From assembly GCF_031348265.1 (NCBI RefSeq), contig NZ_CP133771.1, positions 8,184,001-8,248,000 on the forward strand: DNA of 64,000 bases, in the 5' to 3' direction. This document shows, one piece after another, positions 17,088 through 26,800 of the stretch; the stretch's first letter is position 1; every line of letters begins with the position of its first letter. Under the pieces are notes generated by a model that did not search any database, had not been told where the DNA came from, and saw nothing but the letters and a program-made list of their open reading frames with translations. Source of the DNA: Streptomyces collinus. Its GTDB lineage: Bacteria > Actinomycetota > Actinomycetes > Streptomycetales > Streptomycetaceae. Both the position numbers and the translations under genes were made by a program.

Positions 17088-18551
17088 TCAGTCCCCGGCG
17101 AGCCGGGCCTGCGCGGCGTGCCACCGCTCGGTCCCGCCCCGGGGCTCGTACCGGGTGAGCGGCTGCGTGTTCACGAGCAGCCGACGCATTCCGGCCAGGT
17201 CGCCGACCAGTCCGTGCGCCCGTGCCTGCACGAGGACGTTGCCCAGCGCGGCGGCCTCGGTCGGCCCGGCCACCACCGGCAGCCCGCACGCGTCGGCGGT
17301 CAGCTGGCACAGCAGGGCGTTGCGCGTGCCGCCGCCGACCACGTGCACGACGTCGACCGCGTGTCCGGCCAGCCGCTGGGCGTCCTGCACGGCCTTGCGG
17401 TGGGCGAGGGCGAGGGAGTCGAGGATGCAGCGCGTCACCTCGGCCGGCGACTCCGGCACGGGCTGCCCCGAGAGCCGGCACGCCTCGGCGATCCGCTCCG
17501 GCATCCGCCCGGGCGCGAGGAACGCCGCGTCCCCCGCGTCCACGACCGAGCGCAGCGCCGGAGCCTTGGACGCCTTCAGCAGCAGCGCGCCCAGGTCCGT
17601 CTCGCCCCAGGACCGCACGCACTCCTGGAGCAGCCAGAGCCCCATGATGTTCCGCAGGTAGCGGACCGTGCCGTCCAGTCCCAGCTCGTTGGTGAAGTTG
17701 GCGGCCCGGCTCTCCTCGGTCAGCACCGGTGCGTCCAGCTCCAGACCGGCCAGCGACCAGGTGCCGGTGCAGATGTAGGCGAACCGCTCGCCCGACGCCG
17801 GTACGGCGGCGACCGCGGAGGCGGTGTCGTGCGACCCGACGGCCGTCACCGGCACGGGACCGGCGAGCCCGGTCTCCTCCAGCACCTCGCCGCGCAGCAG
17901 CCCCGCCGGATCGCCGGGCTGCCGCAGCGGCGCGAACAGGTCCAGGTCGATGCCCAGCCGGGAGGCGACGTCGTACGCCCAGTCGCGGGTGCGGGGATCG
18001 ATCAACTGCGTCGTGGACGCGTTGGTCAGCTCCGTGCCCTGCTCGCCGGTCAGCCAGTACGTCAGCAGGTCCGGCATCAGCAACAGCCGCCGGGCCTCGT
18101 CGAGCTGGGCCGTGGAGCGGGCGGCCGTGAGCTGGTACAGGGTGTTGAAGGGCGCGTACTGCAACCCGGTCGCGGCGTACAGCTCCTCCGCGGGCACGGT
18201 CGCCCACACCTTCTCCGCGACGCCCTCGGTCCGCGGGTCCCGGTAGTGCACGGGGTTGCCGAGCAGTGCCCCGTCCGCGTCCAGCAGCCCGTAGTCCACG
18301 GCCCAGCTGTCGATGCCGACGGAGTCGAGTCGTCCACCGCAGTGGGCACCCGCTGCCCGCAGCCCGTCCAGCACTCCGGCGTACAGCCCGAGCACGTCCC
18401 AGCGCAGCCCCTCGGGCACCCGGACGGGCCGGTTGGGGAACCGGTGCGCCTCGGCGAGTTCCAGGCTGTCCGGGCCGACGCGGCCGACCATGACGCGCCC
18501 GCTGGACGCGCCGAGGTCGACCGCGGCGTACGACTTCTCGGCGGCGCTCAT
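17088..18551 (-). CDS. rhaB: L-rhamnulokinase
   Basis: 487 residues, typical for FGGY kinases of the RhaB group. The N-terminus AAVDLGASSGRVMVGRVG is the phosphate 1 loop. Further diagnostic stretches are SVGIDSWAVDYGLLDADG, AVGSHDTASAVAAVPAS, CTGTWSLAGLELDAP and the adenosine loop HVVGGGTRNALLCQLTADA. It phosphorylates L-rhamnulose to L-rhamnulose 1-phosphate. Its ATG overlaps the stop of the upstream aldolase-dehydrogenase gene by four bases, and it is followed by lutA after 70 bp. Confidence 0.95.
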   Translation of the reverse strand: MSAAEKSYAAVDLGASSGRVMVGRVGPDSLELAEAHRFPNRPVRVPEGLRWDVLGLYAGVLDGLRAAGAHCGGRLDSVGIDSWAVDYGLLDADGALLGNPVHYRDPRTEGVAEKVWATVPAEELYAATGLQYAPFNTLYQLTAARSTAQLDEARRLLLMPDLLTYWLTGEQGTELTNASTTQLIDPRTRDWAYDVASRLGIDLDLFAPLRQPGDPAGLLRGEVLEETGLAGPVPVTAVGSHDTASAVAAVPASGERFAYICTGTWSLAGLELDAPVLTEESRAANFTNELGLDGTVRYLRNIMGLWLLQECVRSWGETDLGALLLKASKAPALRSVVDAGDAAFLAPGRMPERIAEACRLSGQPVPESPAEVTRCILDSLALAHRKAVQDAQRLAGHAVDVVHVVGGGTRNALLCQLTADACGLPVVAGPTEAAALGNVLVQARAHGLVGDLAGMRRLLVNTQPLTRYEPRGGTERWHAAQARLAGD

Positions 18552-20587
18552 CGCAGGAAGGCGGCCGCGACGCCGGCGTCGACGGGGATGTGCAGACCGG
18601 TCGTGTGGGTGAGATCCCCACCGGTCAGCGCGAACACGGCGTTGGCCACGTGCTCGGGCAGCACCTCGCGCTTGAGGATGGTCCGCTGGGCGTAGAACTC
18701 ACCCAGCTTCTCCTCCTCCACCCCGTACACGGCGGCCCGCTTGGCGCCCCACCCGCCGGCGAAGATCCCCGACCCGCGTACGACACCGTCCGGGTTGACC
18801 CCGTTGACGCGGATGCCGTGCTCGCCCAGCTCGGCGGCGAGCAGCCGCACCTGGTGCGCCTGGTCGGCCTTGGTGGCGGAGTAGGCGATGTTGTTGGGAC
18901 CGGCGAACACGGCGTTCTTCGAGGCGATGTAGACGATGTCACCGCCCAGCTCCTGGGCGGTCATCACCCGGGCGGCTTCCCGCGACACCAGGAAGGACCC
19001 GCGCGCCATGATGTCGTGCTGGAGGTCCCAGTCCTTGGCGGAGGTCTCCAGCAGCGGCTTGGAGATCGAGATGCCCGCGTTGTTGACGACGAGGTCCACC
19101 CCGCCGAAGGCCAGCACCGCCGCCCGGAAGGCCTCGGCGATCTGCTCCTCGGAGGTGACGTCCACCGTCACGGCGACGGCCCTGTCGGGCCCGCCCAGCT
19201 CCTCGGCGACGGCCTCGGCGTTCTCCGCGTCGAGATCGGCGACGATCACACACGCGCCCTCGGCCACGAGCCGGTGCGCGATGGCCTTCCCGATGCCGCT
19301 GCCGGCACCCGTCACCAGCGCCACCCGGGTCGCCAGCGCCTTGGGCTTCGGCATCCGCTGGAGCTTGGCCTCCTCCAGCGCCCAGTACTCGATCCGGAAC
19401 TTCTCGGACTCCTCGATCGGGGCGTAGGCGGAGACGGCCTCGGCCCCGCGCATCACGTTGATGGCGTTGACGTAGAACTCGCCCGCGACCCGGGCGGTCT
19501 GCTTGTCCTTGCCGAAGGAGAACATGCCCACGCCCGGCACCAGCACGATCGCCGGGTCGGCGCCGCGCATGGCGGGGGAGTCGGGTTCGGCGTGCCGCTC
19601 GTAGTAGGCGGCGTACTCCTCGCGGTACCGCGCGTGCAGTTCCTTCAGCCGGGCGATCGCCTCGTCGAGCGGGGCGCTCGGCGGCAGGTCCAGCACCAGC
19701 GGCCGGACCTTGGTCCGCAGGAAGTGGTCCGGGCAGGACGTGCCGAGCGCGGCGAGCCGCGGGTGCTCCGCGCTCGCGAGGAAGTCGAGCACGACCTCGG
19801 AGTCGTCGAAGTGCCCGACCTGGGGCCGGTCCTTCGAGGCGACGGCCCGCACGTACGGGGCGAGCGCGGCGGCCCGCTCCCGCCGCTCCGCTGCGCCCAG
19901 CGCGGCGTACCCCTCGATCACCGGACCGAAGGGCTCGGGCTTGCCCCGCTCGGCGAGGAACGTCTCGGCGGTCCGGATGATGTGCAGCGAGTTCCGCTCG
20001 CACTCCTCGGAGGTGTCACCCCAGGCGGTGATCCCGTGACCGCCGAGCACGCACCCGATGGCCTGCGGATTGGCCTCCTTCACGGCGGCGATGTCCAGCC
20101 CCAGCTGGAACCCGGGCCGCCGCCACGGCACCCACACCACGCTGTCCCCGAAGCACTCGGCGGTCAGCTTCTCCCCGTCGGCGGCGCAGGCGAGCGCGAT
20201 CCCCGAGTCCGGGTGCAGATGATCGACGTGCGCGGCCCCGACCAGCCCGTGCATCGCGGTGTCGATGGACGGGGTGGCCCCGCCCTTCCCGTGCAGGCAG
20301 TAGTCGAACGCGGCGACCATCTCGTCCTCGCGCTCGACCCCCGGGTACACGTCCACGAGCGCCCGCATCCGGTCCAGCCGCAGCACGGCCAGCCCTGCCT
20401 CGGTCAGCGTCCCGAGATCACCGCCGGACCCCTTGACCCACATCAGCTCGACGTCACCACCGGTGGCGGGGTCGGTCTCGGTGCCCTTGGCGGAGGCGTT
20501 GCCCCCGGCGTAGTTGGTGTTCCGGGGATCGGCCCCGAGCCGGTGCGACCGGGCGAGGAGAGCGGCAGCTTCGGGATGAACAGCCAT
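18548..20587 (-). CDS. rhaEW: Bifunctional rhamnulose-1-phosphate aldolase / lactaldehyde dehydrogenase
   Basis: 679 residues from the ATG at 20587. Residues 1-430 are a class II aldolase with the zinc ligands in HVDHLHPDSGIALAC and CVLGGHGITAWGD. Residues 430-679 are an SDR: VALVTGAGSGIGKAIAHRL binds NAD, NNAGIS follows, and the catalytic Tyr-Lys pair is in NIAYSATKADQ. The order matches the RhaEW (YuxG) fusion known from B. subtilis, where the aldolase half yields DHAP and L-lactaldehyde and the dehydrogenase half oxidises lactaldehyde to lactate. Its stop overlaps the rhaB start. A 106-bp gap to rhaI contains a dispersed repeat. The downstream lutABC genes use the lactate. Confidence 0.93.
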   Translation of the reverse strand: MAVHPEAAALLARSHRLGADPRNTNYAGGNASAKGTETDPATGGDVELMWVKGSGGDLGTLTEAGLAVLRLDRMRALVDVYPGVEREDEMVAAFDYCLHGKGGATPSIDTAMHGLVGAAHVDHLHPDSGIALACAADGEKLTAECFGDSVVWVPWRRPGFQLGLDIAAVKEANPQAIGCVLGGHGITAWGDTSEECERNSLHIIRTAETFLAERGKPEPFGPVIEGYAALGAAERRERAAALAPYVRAVASKDRPQVGHFDDSEVVLDFLASAEHPRLAALGTSCPDHFLRTKVRPLVLDLPPSAPLDEAIARLKELHARYREEYAAYYERHAEPDSPAMRGADPAIVLVPGVGMFSFGKDKQTARVAGEFYVNAINVMRGAEAVSAYAPIEESEKFRIEYWALEEAKLQRMPKPKALATRVALVTGAGSGIGKAIAHRLVAEGACVIVADLDAENAEAVAEELGGPDRAVAVTVDVTSEEQIAEAFRAAVLAFGGVDLVVNNAGISISKPLLETSAKDWDLQHDIMARGSFLVSREAARVMTAQELGGDIVYIASKNAVFAGPNNIAYSATKADQAHQVRLLAAELGEHGIRVNGVNPDGVVRGSGIFAGGWGAKRAAVYGVEEEKLGEFYAQRTILKREVLPEHVANAVFALTGGDLTHTTGLHIPVDAGVAAAFLR

Positions 20588-20621
20588 GAACAGTTCCTTT
20601 GCAACGGAGGGTGTGTATGTC

Positions 20622-20667
20622 AGGGGCGCGGGGAACTGCGCGACCAGCCACGACCGGCCGGCAGCCC
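20622..20667. repeat. Streptomyces dispersed extragenic repeat (partial copy)
   Basis: The stretch starts AGGGGCGCGGGGAACTGCGC and continues with a CGACCAGCCACGACCGGC core. This matches, from memory, an element scattered through streptomycete intergenic regions. It fills part of the gap between rhaI and rhaEW, so it would be transcribed with them. It is present once in this window. Confidence 0.6.
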
Positions 20668-20693
20668 GAAATCGAACAGAACCCGGCAGACGC

Positions 20694-21872
20694 TCACGCA
20701 CCCCATCCGGCCTGCTGCCCACCAACCCGCTCGGCGACGATCTTCTCGCCCCACCCGGACCGCCGATACGCAGCGAGAGGCTCGGGGTCCAACCCCATCT
20801 CCTCCCGCACCTCGCGCAGCAACGGCCGCACATCCGTGTTGTACGCATCCATCACCACGGCGTTCGCCTCCAGCACATCCCCCGCCCGCTGCGCCGCCCG
20901 CAACGCGTCACCGTCGACCAGCAGTGCCTTCGCCGTGGCCTCCTGCACGTTCATCACCGACCGGATGATCGCCGGGATCTTCGCCTCGATGTTGTGGCAC
21001 TGGTCGAGCATGAATGCGACCTCGGGTGAGAACCCACCGCCCCGCACGACCTCGTACATGATCCGGAACAGCTGGAACGGATCCGCCGCCCCGACCATGA
21101 GGTCGTCGTCCGCGTAGAACCGCGAGTTGAAGTCGAACCCGCCGAGCTTCCCCTCACGCAGCAGCGTCGCCACGATGAACTCGATGTTCGTCCCCGGCGC
21201 GTGATGCCCCGTGTCGACGACGACCTGCGCCTTGGGCCCCAGCTTCAGGCAGTGGGCATAGGCGGTGCCCCAGTCCGGCACGTCCGTCGTGTAGAACGCA
21301 GGCTCGAAGAACTTGTACTCCAGCAGCATCCGCTGCCCGTCGCCGAGCCGCTCGTAGACCTCGGCCAGCCCCTCGGCCAGCCGGTCCTGCCGCCCCCGGA
21401 TGTCGTCCTGGCCGGGATAGTTCGTGCCGTCGGCGAACCACAGCTTCAGATCCGCCGAGCCCGTCGCGTCCATGATGTCGACGCACTCCAGCAGATGATC
21501 GACGGCCTTCCGCCGCACGGAGGCCTCCGGATGACAGATGCTCCCGAGCTTGTAGTCGTCGTCCTGGAACGTGTTGGAGTTGATCGCCCCGAGCTTCACG
21601 CCCCGCTGCTCGGCGTGCTTGGCCAGCGCCGCGTAGTCGTCGACCTTGTCCCACGGGATGTGCAGGGCCACGGTCGGGGCGACGCCCGTGAACTCGTGCA
21701 CCTTCGCCGCGTCGTCCAGCTTCTCGAACGGGGTGCGCGGCACACCCTGCTGCGCGAAGACCTTGAACCGTGTGCCCGAGTTCCCGTACGCCCACGACGG
21801 CGTCTCGACGGCCTGTGTCTTGAGAGCGGCCTTCGCCGCGGCGAGCTCGGTCACGTCAGGCTCCTGTGACAT
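20694..21872 (-). CDS. rhaI: L-rhamnose isomerase
   Basis: 392 residues, of the actinobacterial/Rhizobium RhaI type rather than the E. coli RhaA type. Recognisable stretches are WAYGNSGTRFKVFAQQGVP, LGAINSNTFQDDDYKLGSIC, LKLWFADGTNYPGQDD, VVDTGHHAPGTNIEFIVA and GGFDFNSRFYADDDLMVGA; these supply the His, Asp and Glu metal ligands of a xylose-isomerase-like TIM barrel. It converts L-rhamnose to L-rhamnulose. It is the first gene of the leftward rhaI-rhaEW-rhaB-lutABC series and faces the divergent importer operon across 241 bp that contain two operator-like palindromes. Confidence 0.95.
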   Translation of the reverse strand: MSQEPDVTELAAAKAALKTQAVETPSWAYGNSGTRFKVFAQQGVPRTPFEKLDDAAKVHEFTGVAPTVALHIPWDKVDDYAALAKHAEQRGVKLGAINSNTFQDDDYKLGSICHPEASVRRKAVDHLLECVDIMDATGSADLKLWFADGTNYPGQDDIRGRQDRLAEGLAEVYERLGDGQRMLLEYKFFEPAFYTTDVPDWGTAYAHCLKLGPKAQVVVDTGHHAPGTNIEFIVATLLREGKLGGFDFNSRFYADDDLMVGAADPFQLFRIMYEVVRGGGFSPEVAFMLDQCHNIEAKIPAIIRSVMNVQEATAKALLVDGDALRAAQRAGDVLEANAVVMDAYNTDVRPLLREVREEMGLDPEPLAAYRRSGWGEKIVAERVGGQQAGWGA

Positions 21873-21893
21873 CGGGTCGTGACGACCACTGAA

Positions 21894-21905
21894 TGAAACG
21901 ATTCA
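21894..21905. promoter_or_regulatory. Candidate LacI-family (RhaR) operator O1
   Basis: TGAAACGATTCA has TGAA/TTCA arms around a central CpG, the classic LacI-family layout, and extends to a longer CTGAAT...ATTCAG symmetry at 21889-21906. It lies 22 bp upstream of the rhaI start, where binding would block the leftward operon. Confidence 0.65.
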
Positions 21906-22015
21906 GGACGCGAAGCTATGGTCCCCCCGAAGGGGTGTCAACCCCTCCGGCCAAGACGGTTTCCCGTGACCCATGCGTGACCTTCTGTCCTCGAAACTTT
22001 TTCGACCGGAACCCA

Positions 22016-22045
22016 TTGACGTGACATGCGCGGCCCGCCTAACGT
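22016..22045 (+). promoter_or_regulatory. Candidate promoter of the rhamnose importer operon
   Basis: TTGACG at 22016-22021 and TAACGT at 22040-22045 are separated by 18 bases, a good match to a housekeeping sigma promoter. The start point would fall near 22052, just before operator O2. Confidence 0.6.
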
Positions 22046-22059
22046 CCCGGCAACCCAGT

Positions 22060-22071
22060 TGAAACCTTTCA
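22060..22071. promoter_or_regulatory. Candidate LacI-family (RhaR) operator O2
   Basis: TGAAACCTTTCA shares TGAAAC at the left and TTCA at the right with O1 and has perfect TGAAA/TTTCA arms. It lies just downstream of the predicted start of transcription of the importer operon and 42 bp before the rhaT ATG, a road-block position. Confidence 0.6.
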
Positions 22072-22113
22072 CGACGCCGTGGGCCGACCCGCCGGCGTCG
22101 TCGAGGAGCCCTC

Positions 22114-23631
22114 ATGACCCACCCGTCCACCACGGGTCCGGCCCCGGTCCTCGCACTGAAGGACGTCTCCAAGTCCTTCGGCGTGGTCCGTGCACTGCGG
22201 GACGTCTCCCTGGAGCTGTTCCCCGGGGAGGTGCACGCACTCGCCGGTGAGAACGGTGCCGGCAAGTCCACCCTCATCAAGACCCTCGCCGGGGTGCACC
22301 GCCCGGACGCCGGCCAGGTGCTGCTCGACGGTGCGCCCGTCGCCTTCCACGGCCCCGGCGACGCCCGCGACGCCGGCATCGCCGTGATCTACCAGGAGCC
22401 CACGCTCTTCCCCGACCTGTCGATCGCCGAGAACATCTACATGGGCCGCCAGCCGCGCCGCGCCCTCGGCCGCATCGACCACAAGGCCACCCACAACGCG
22501 ACAGCCGCCCTGATGGAGCGCCTCGGTGTCGAACTCGACCCCGACCGGCCCGCCCGCGGTCTGTCCATCGCCGACCAGCAGATCGTCGAGATCGCCAAGG
22601 CGCTCTCCTTCGACGCCCGCGTCCTGATCATGGACGAGCCGACGGCCGCCCTCACCGGCAGCGAGGTCGCCCGCCTCTTCGGCGTCGTGCGCACCCTGCG
22701 CGACCAGGGCGCCGCCGTGCTGTTCATCTCCCACCGGCTGGAGGAGATCTTCGAGATCTGCCGGCGGGTCACCACCCTGCGCGACGGCGCCTGGATCGCC
22801 AGCGAGCCGCTGGAGGGCATGACCGAGGACGACCTCGTGCGCCGCATGGTCGGCCGCGACCTCGACGAGCTGTACCCCAAGCAGGACGTGAAGCCGGGCG
22901 AGGTCGCCCTGAGCGTGCACCGGCTGACCCGCGAGGGGGTCTTCACCGACGTCTCCTTCGAGGTCCGGCACGGCGAGATCGTCGGTCTGGCCGGACTCGT
23001 CGGCGCCGGGCGCACGGAGGTCGCCCGGGCCGTGTTCGGCATCGACCGCTGGGACGCCGGCGAGGTCTCCGTCCACGGCAAGGCCCTGGTCAACGGAGCG
23101 CCCTCCACCGCCATGGCCGCCGGACTCGCCCTGGTCCCCGAGGACCGGCGTGCCCAGGGCCTGGTGATGGACATGTCCATCGAGCGGAACATCGGGCTGA
23201 CCGGGCTGCGTACGACCGTGAAGGCCGGGCTCATGGACCGCGGCGCCGAACGCAGCCGCTCCCTGGACTGGGCCGTCAGGCTCCAGGTGAAGTACGCCCG
23301 GATCGCCGACACGGTCAACACGCTCTCCGGCGGCAACCAGCAGAAGGTCGTGCTCGCCAAGTGGCTGGCCACCGGCCCGAAGGTGCTGATCGTCGACGAG
23401 CCCACCCGCGGCATCGACGTCGGCACCAAGGCCGAGGTGCACCGGCTGCTGTCCCAGCTGGCCGCGGACGGCGTGGCCGTCCTGATGATCTCCTCCGACC
23501 TGCCCGAGATCCTCGGCATGGCCGACCGCGTGCTGGTGATGCACGAGGGCCGCCTCACCGCCGAGATCCCCCGCACCGACGCCACCGAGGAAACCGTGAT
23601 GGCCGCAGCCACCGGGAGGGCCGCCGCATGA
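22114..23631 (+). CDS. rhaT: Rhamnose ABC importer ATP-binding protein
   Basis: 505 residues, a tandem sugar-type ATPase. The first domain has [10 protein letters not shown], a Q-loop in [20 protein letters not shown], signature variant [15 protein letters not shown] and Walker [13 protein letters not shown]. The second has [16 protein letters not shown] (degenerate Walker A) and [15 protein letters not shown]. It is the first gene of the rightward rhaTPQS operon, divergent from rhaI. RhaT here is the ABC ATPase of the Rhizobium nomenclature, not the E. coli proton symporter. Its TGA overlaps the first permease ATG. Confidence 0.92.
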   Translation: MTHPSTTGPAPVLALKDVSKSFGVVRALRDVSLELFPGEVHALAGENGAGKSTLIKTLAGVHRPDAGQVLLDGAPVAFHGPGDARDAGIAVIYQEPTLFPDLSIAENIYMGRQPRRALGRIDHKATHNATAALMERLGVELDPDRPARGLSIADQQIVEIAKALSFDARVLIMDEPTAALTGSEVARLFGVVRTLRDQGAAVLFISHRLEEIFEICRRVTTLRDGAWIASEPLEGMTEDDLVRRMVGRDLDELYPKQDVKPGEVALSVHRLTREGVFTDVSFEVRHGEIVGLAGLVGAGRTEVARAVFGIDRWDAGEVSVHGKALVNGAPSTAMAAGLALVPEDRRAQGLVMDMSIERNIGLTGLRTTVKAGLMDRGAERSRSLDWAVRLQVKYARIADTVNTLSGGNQQKVVLAKWLATGPKVLIVDEPTRGIDVGTKAEVHRLLSQLAADGVAVLMISSDLPEILGMADRVLVMHEGRLTAEIPRTDATEETVMAAATGRAAA

Positions 23632-24668
23632 CGGTCGTCACCCCGCAAGAGGCCCCCGTGGCCGACGTGCCCAAGTCGAGCGGCACCCGGCTGGTCGACC
23701 GCGTCTTCAAGATGCGCGAACTCGCCATCCTGCTCGTCTTCCTGGTGATGATCGCCGTCACCCAGGCCGGCAACAGCCAGTTCCTGTCCGAGCAGGGCAT
23801 CAAGGACCTGCTGCTGAACGCGACCATCCTCGTCCTGGTCGCCACCGGCCAGTCCCTCGTCGTCATCACCCGCAACGTCGACCTGTCCGTCGGATCCACG
23901 CTCGGCATCAGCGCGTTCGCCGCCGGCACCTACCTCCAGGGCGGCGGCAACCCGGTCGTGGCGATCGCGCTGGCCGTGCTGCTGGGCATCGGCTTCGGAC
24001 TGCTCAACGGACTGCTCGTCAGCCTCGGCCAGGTGCCCGCGCTCGTCGTCACCCTCGGCACGCTCTACATCATCCGCGGCATCGACTCCATCTGGGTCGG
24101 CTCCCGGCAGATCACCGCGGCCGACCTGCCCGGCGGATTCGTGGACTTCGGCTCCGGCGGCATCTCCGCGGTGCCGTATCTGGCGCTGATCGCGCTGGCG
24201 GTGCTCGTCGCCACCGCCTACTACCTCAAGCACTTCGCCGGCGGACGCGAGCTGTACGCGCTCGGCTCCAACCCCGAGGCCGCCCGCCTCGCCGGCATCC
24301 CCGTCCGCAAGCGGATCCTCGTCGCGTACACCTTCTGCGGCGCCCTCGCCGGACTCGCCGGCGCGATGTACCTCGCCCGGTTCGGCAACGTCGACTCCGG
24401 CACCGGCAACGGCTACGAACTGACCGTCGTCAGCGCGGTCGTGGTCGGCGGCGTCGTCTTCACCGGCGGCTCCGGCAGCGTCTACGGCGCCGCCCTCGGC
24501 GCGCTGCTGCTGACCTCCATCAACAGCGTGCTGCCCGCCCTCGGCGTCAGCTCCGTCTGGGTGCTCGCCATCAACGGCATCCTGCTCATCCTCGCGATCG
24601 CGGTCGACCGGATCGTCGCGCTGCGCGTGGCCTCCGCCCTGAAGAAGAGGAACGCCCGCCATGGCTGA
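23628..24668 (+). CDS. rhaP: Rhamnose ABC importer permease 1
   Basis: 346 residues, about nine membrane segments, BPD_transp_2 family with [21 protein letters not shown] near residue 85 and [19 protein letters not shown] near 285. It begins at the ATG overlapping the rhaT stop (ATGA); a longer frame reading through rhaT is a shadow. It pairs with the next permease to form a heterodimeric channel, as in the rhizobial RhaP/RhaQ system. Which of the two is RhaP and which RhaQ follows gene order only. Confidence 0.9.
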   Translation: MTVVTPQEAPVADVPKSSGTRLVDRVFKMRELAILLVFLVMIAVTQAGNSQFLSEQGIKDLLLNATILVLVATGQSLVVITRNVDLSVGSTLGISAFAAGTYLQGGGNPVVAIALAVLLGIGFGLLNGLLVSLGQVPALVVTLGTLYIIRGIDSIWVGSRQITAADLPGGFVDFGSGGISAVPYLALIALAVLVATAYYLKHFAGGRELYALGSNPEAARLAGIPVRKRILVAYTFCGALAGLAGAMYLARFGNVDSGTGNGYELTVVSAVVVGGVVFTGGSGSVYGAALGALLLTSINSVLPALGVSSVWVLAINGILLILAIAVDRIVALRVASALKKRNARHG

Positions 24669-25671
24669 CATCTCCCCGAGCCGAGTGGCCGGCTGGTCCG
24701 GCCTCAAGAGGTGGGATTCCGCCGTCGGCGCCCTGCTCGTCGTGGTCCTGCTCTTCTCCTTCGGCTTCGTCGACGGCTTCGGCAACGCGCTCAACCTGTC
24801 GTTCCTGATCGGCAACACGCTGCCGATCGCGCTGATCGCCCTGCCGATGACACTGCTGGTCGTCTCCGGTGAGATCGACCTGTCGGTCGCCTCCACGGCC
24901 GGTCTGTCCGGTGCCGTGATGGGCGCCCTGTGGAACCAGGGCATGACCATCGAGACGATCATCCCGATCTGCCTGCTGCTCGGCGTCGTGTGCGGGCTGG
25001 TCAACGGGCTGCTGGTGACCAGGCTGGGGCTGCCGTCCCTCGCCGTCACCATCGGCACGCTGGCCGCCTACCGGGGCATCGCGCAGATCGTGCTCGGCTC
25101 CGACGCGGTGACCGACTTCCCGACGCAGTACCTGGACTTCGCGGCCGGGCGCATCGGCGACACGTTCGTCCCGTACGCCCTGCTGCCGTTCCTCGTCCTG
25201 CTCGCCATCGCCGTGGTCGCGCTGCACGCCACACCCTTCGGCCGGTCGCTGTTCGCCATCGGGGCGAGCGAGGAGGCCGCCCGCTTCGCCGGCATCCGGG
25301 TCAAACGGCAGAAGCTGATCCTGTTCACCCTGACCGGTCTGATGGCCTCCCTGACCGGCATCTTCTGGGCGCTGCACTACGCCAGCGCCCGCTACGACAA
25401 CGCCACCGGCCTCGAACTGTCCGTCGTGGCCGCCGTGCTGCTCGGCGGCATCGACTTCGACGGCGGCAAGGGCACGTTGGGCGGTGCGGTCGCCGGAGTG
25501 TTCCTCCTCGGCGCACTGCAGAACGTGATGAGCCTCCAGGACGTCTCCGCCCAGTCCCAGATCGTCGTCACCGGCGTCCTGCTCGTTCTGTCCGTGCTCG
25601 GCCCCCGGGTCGTACGGCAGATCTCCACAGCGAGGGCGGGCCGCAGAGCCGCCTCGACTCCCACCTCGTAA
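24661..25671 (+). CDS. rhaQ: Rhamnose ABC importer permease 2
   Basis: 336 residues, hydrophobic, with VVSGEIDLSVASTAGLSGAVMG and AAVLLGGIDFDGGKGTLGGAVAG as the two conserved permease regions. Its ATG at 24661 lies inside the end of the previous permease gene (8-base overlap), a sign of tight translational coupling. It is followed 29 bp later by the binding-protein gene. Confidence 0.9.
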   Translation: MADISPSRVAGWSGLKRWDSAVGALLVVVLLFSFGFVDGFGNALNLSFLIGNTLPIALIALPMTLLVVSGEIDLSVASTAGLSGAVMGALWNQGMTIETIIPICLLLGVVCGLVNGLLVTRLGLPSLAVTIGTLAAYRGIAQIVLGSDAVTDFPTQYLDFAAGRIGDTFVPYALLPFLVLLAIAVVALHATPFGRSLFAIGASEEAARFAGIRVKRQKLILFTLTGLMASLTGIFWALHYASARYDNATGLELSVVAAVLLGGIDFDGGKGTLGGAVAGVFLLGALQNVMSLQDVSAQSQIVVTGVLLVLSVLGPRVVRQISTARAGRRAASTPTS

Positions 25672-25700
25672 CCAGCCCTTCCTCGTAAAGGACCAACGCC

Positions 25701-26783
25701 ATGCGTAAGTCAACCCTGCGTCGCAGCTGCGCGGCCCTCGCCACCGCCACCTCCCTCGCGCTCGCGCTCACCGCCTGCGGCGGCACGACCAAGAAGGACG
25801 TCGCGAACGAGGGCGCCTCCGCCGCCACCGCCGGCAAGGCCGACCCGAACGCGGCCACCAAGAAGGGCCTCACCGTCGGGTTCCTGCCCAAGCAGGTCAA
25901 CAACCCGTACTTCACCAGCGCCGACAAGGGCGGCGAGAAGGCGCTCAAGGAGCTGGGCTCCAGCTACAAGGAGGTCGGCCCGTCCAGCGCGACCGACACC
26001 GCCGGGCAGGTCTCCTACGTCAACACGCTCACCCAGCAGCAGGTCGACGCCATGGCCGTGTCCGCGCAGGACCCCGGCGCGCTGTGCACCGCCCTCAAGC
26101 AGGCCATGAAGAACGACATCAAGGTCGTCACCTACGACTCCGACACCACGCCCGATTGCCGCAACGCCTTCGTCTCCCAGGCCTCCGCCGAGGACCTGGG
26201 CCGCACCGAGGTGCAGCTGCTCGCCAAGCAGATCGACTACAAGGGCGAGATCGCGATCCTGTCCGCCGCGCAGACCGCGACGAACCAGAACACCTGGATC
26301 GACTTCATGAAGGACGAGCTGAAGAAGCCCGAGTACAAGAACATGAAGCTGGTGAAGACCGCGTACGGCAACGACGACGCCCAGCAGTCCTTCCAGCAGA
26401 CCCAGGGCCTGCTCCAGGAGTACCCGAACCTCAAGGGGATCATCTCCCCGACCACGGTCGGCATCAAGGCCGCCGCCCAGTACCTGTCGGGCTCCAAGTA
26501 CAAGGGCAAGGTCAAGCTGACCGGCCTCGGCACCCCGAACGACATGCGCAAGTACGTCAAGAACGGCACCGTCGAGGCGTTCGAGCTGTGGGACCCGGCC
26601 AAGCTCGGCGAGCTGGCCGCCCGCACCGCCGTCGCCCTTTCCTCCGGGCAGATCACCGGCAAGGAGGGCGAGACGTTCAAGGCCGGCTCCATGGGCGAGT
26701 ACACCATCGGCAAGGACGGCGTGATCAGCCTCGGCAAGCCGACCGTGTTCGACGCCGAGAACATCGACCAGTTCAACTTCTAG
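25701..26783 (+). CDS. rhaS: Rhamnose ABC importer substrate-binding lipoprotein
   Basis: 360 residues. The signal peptide (RKSTLRRSCAALATATSLALA) ends in LTAC, a lipobox. The mature protein has the binding-protein pattern VGFLPKQVNNPYFTSADKGG, VSAQDPGALCTALKQAM and TYDSDTTPDCRNAFVSQAS, and ends in IGKDGVISLGKPTVFDAEN, the signature of the RhaS/LsrB-like sugar binders. AAAGGA at 25687-25692 supports the start. It captures rhamnose outside the membrane for RhaTPQ. In some annotations the name rhaS means an AraC regulator; here it means the binding protein. Confidence 0.92.
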   Translation: MRKSTLRRSCAALATATSLALALTACGGTTKKDVANEGASAATAGKADPNAATKKGLTVGFLPKQVNNPYFTSADKGGEKALKELGSSYKEVGPSSATDTAGQVSYVNTLTQQQVDAMAVSAQDPGALCTALKQAMKNDIKVVTYDSDTTPDCRNAFVSQASAEDLGRTEVQLLAKQIDYKGEIAILSAAQTATNQNTWIDFMKDELKKPEYKNMKLVKTAYGNDDAQQSFQQTQGLLQEYPNLKGIISPTTVGIKAAAQYLSGSKYKGKVKLTGLGTPNDMRKYVKNGTVEAFELWDPAKLGELAARTAVALSSGQITGKEGETFKAGSMGEYTIGKDGVISLGKPTVFDAENIDQFNF

Positions 26784-26800
26784 ACCCTGGGAGGTCGTTG

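Noticed and set aside
21872-22114. Possible riboswitch or attenuator between rhaI and rhaT
   Set aside because: The gap is explained by two operators and a promoter; I saw no conserved riboswitch core or strong terminator-antiterminator pair.
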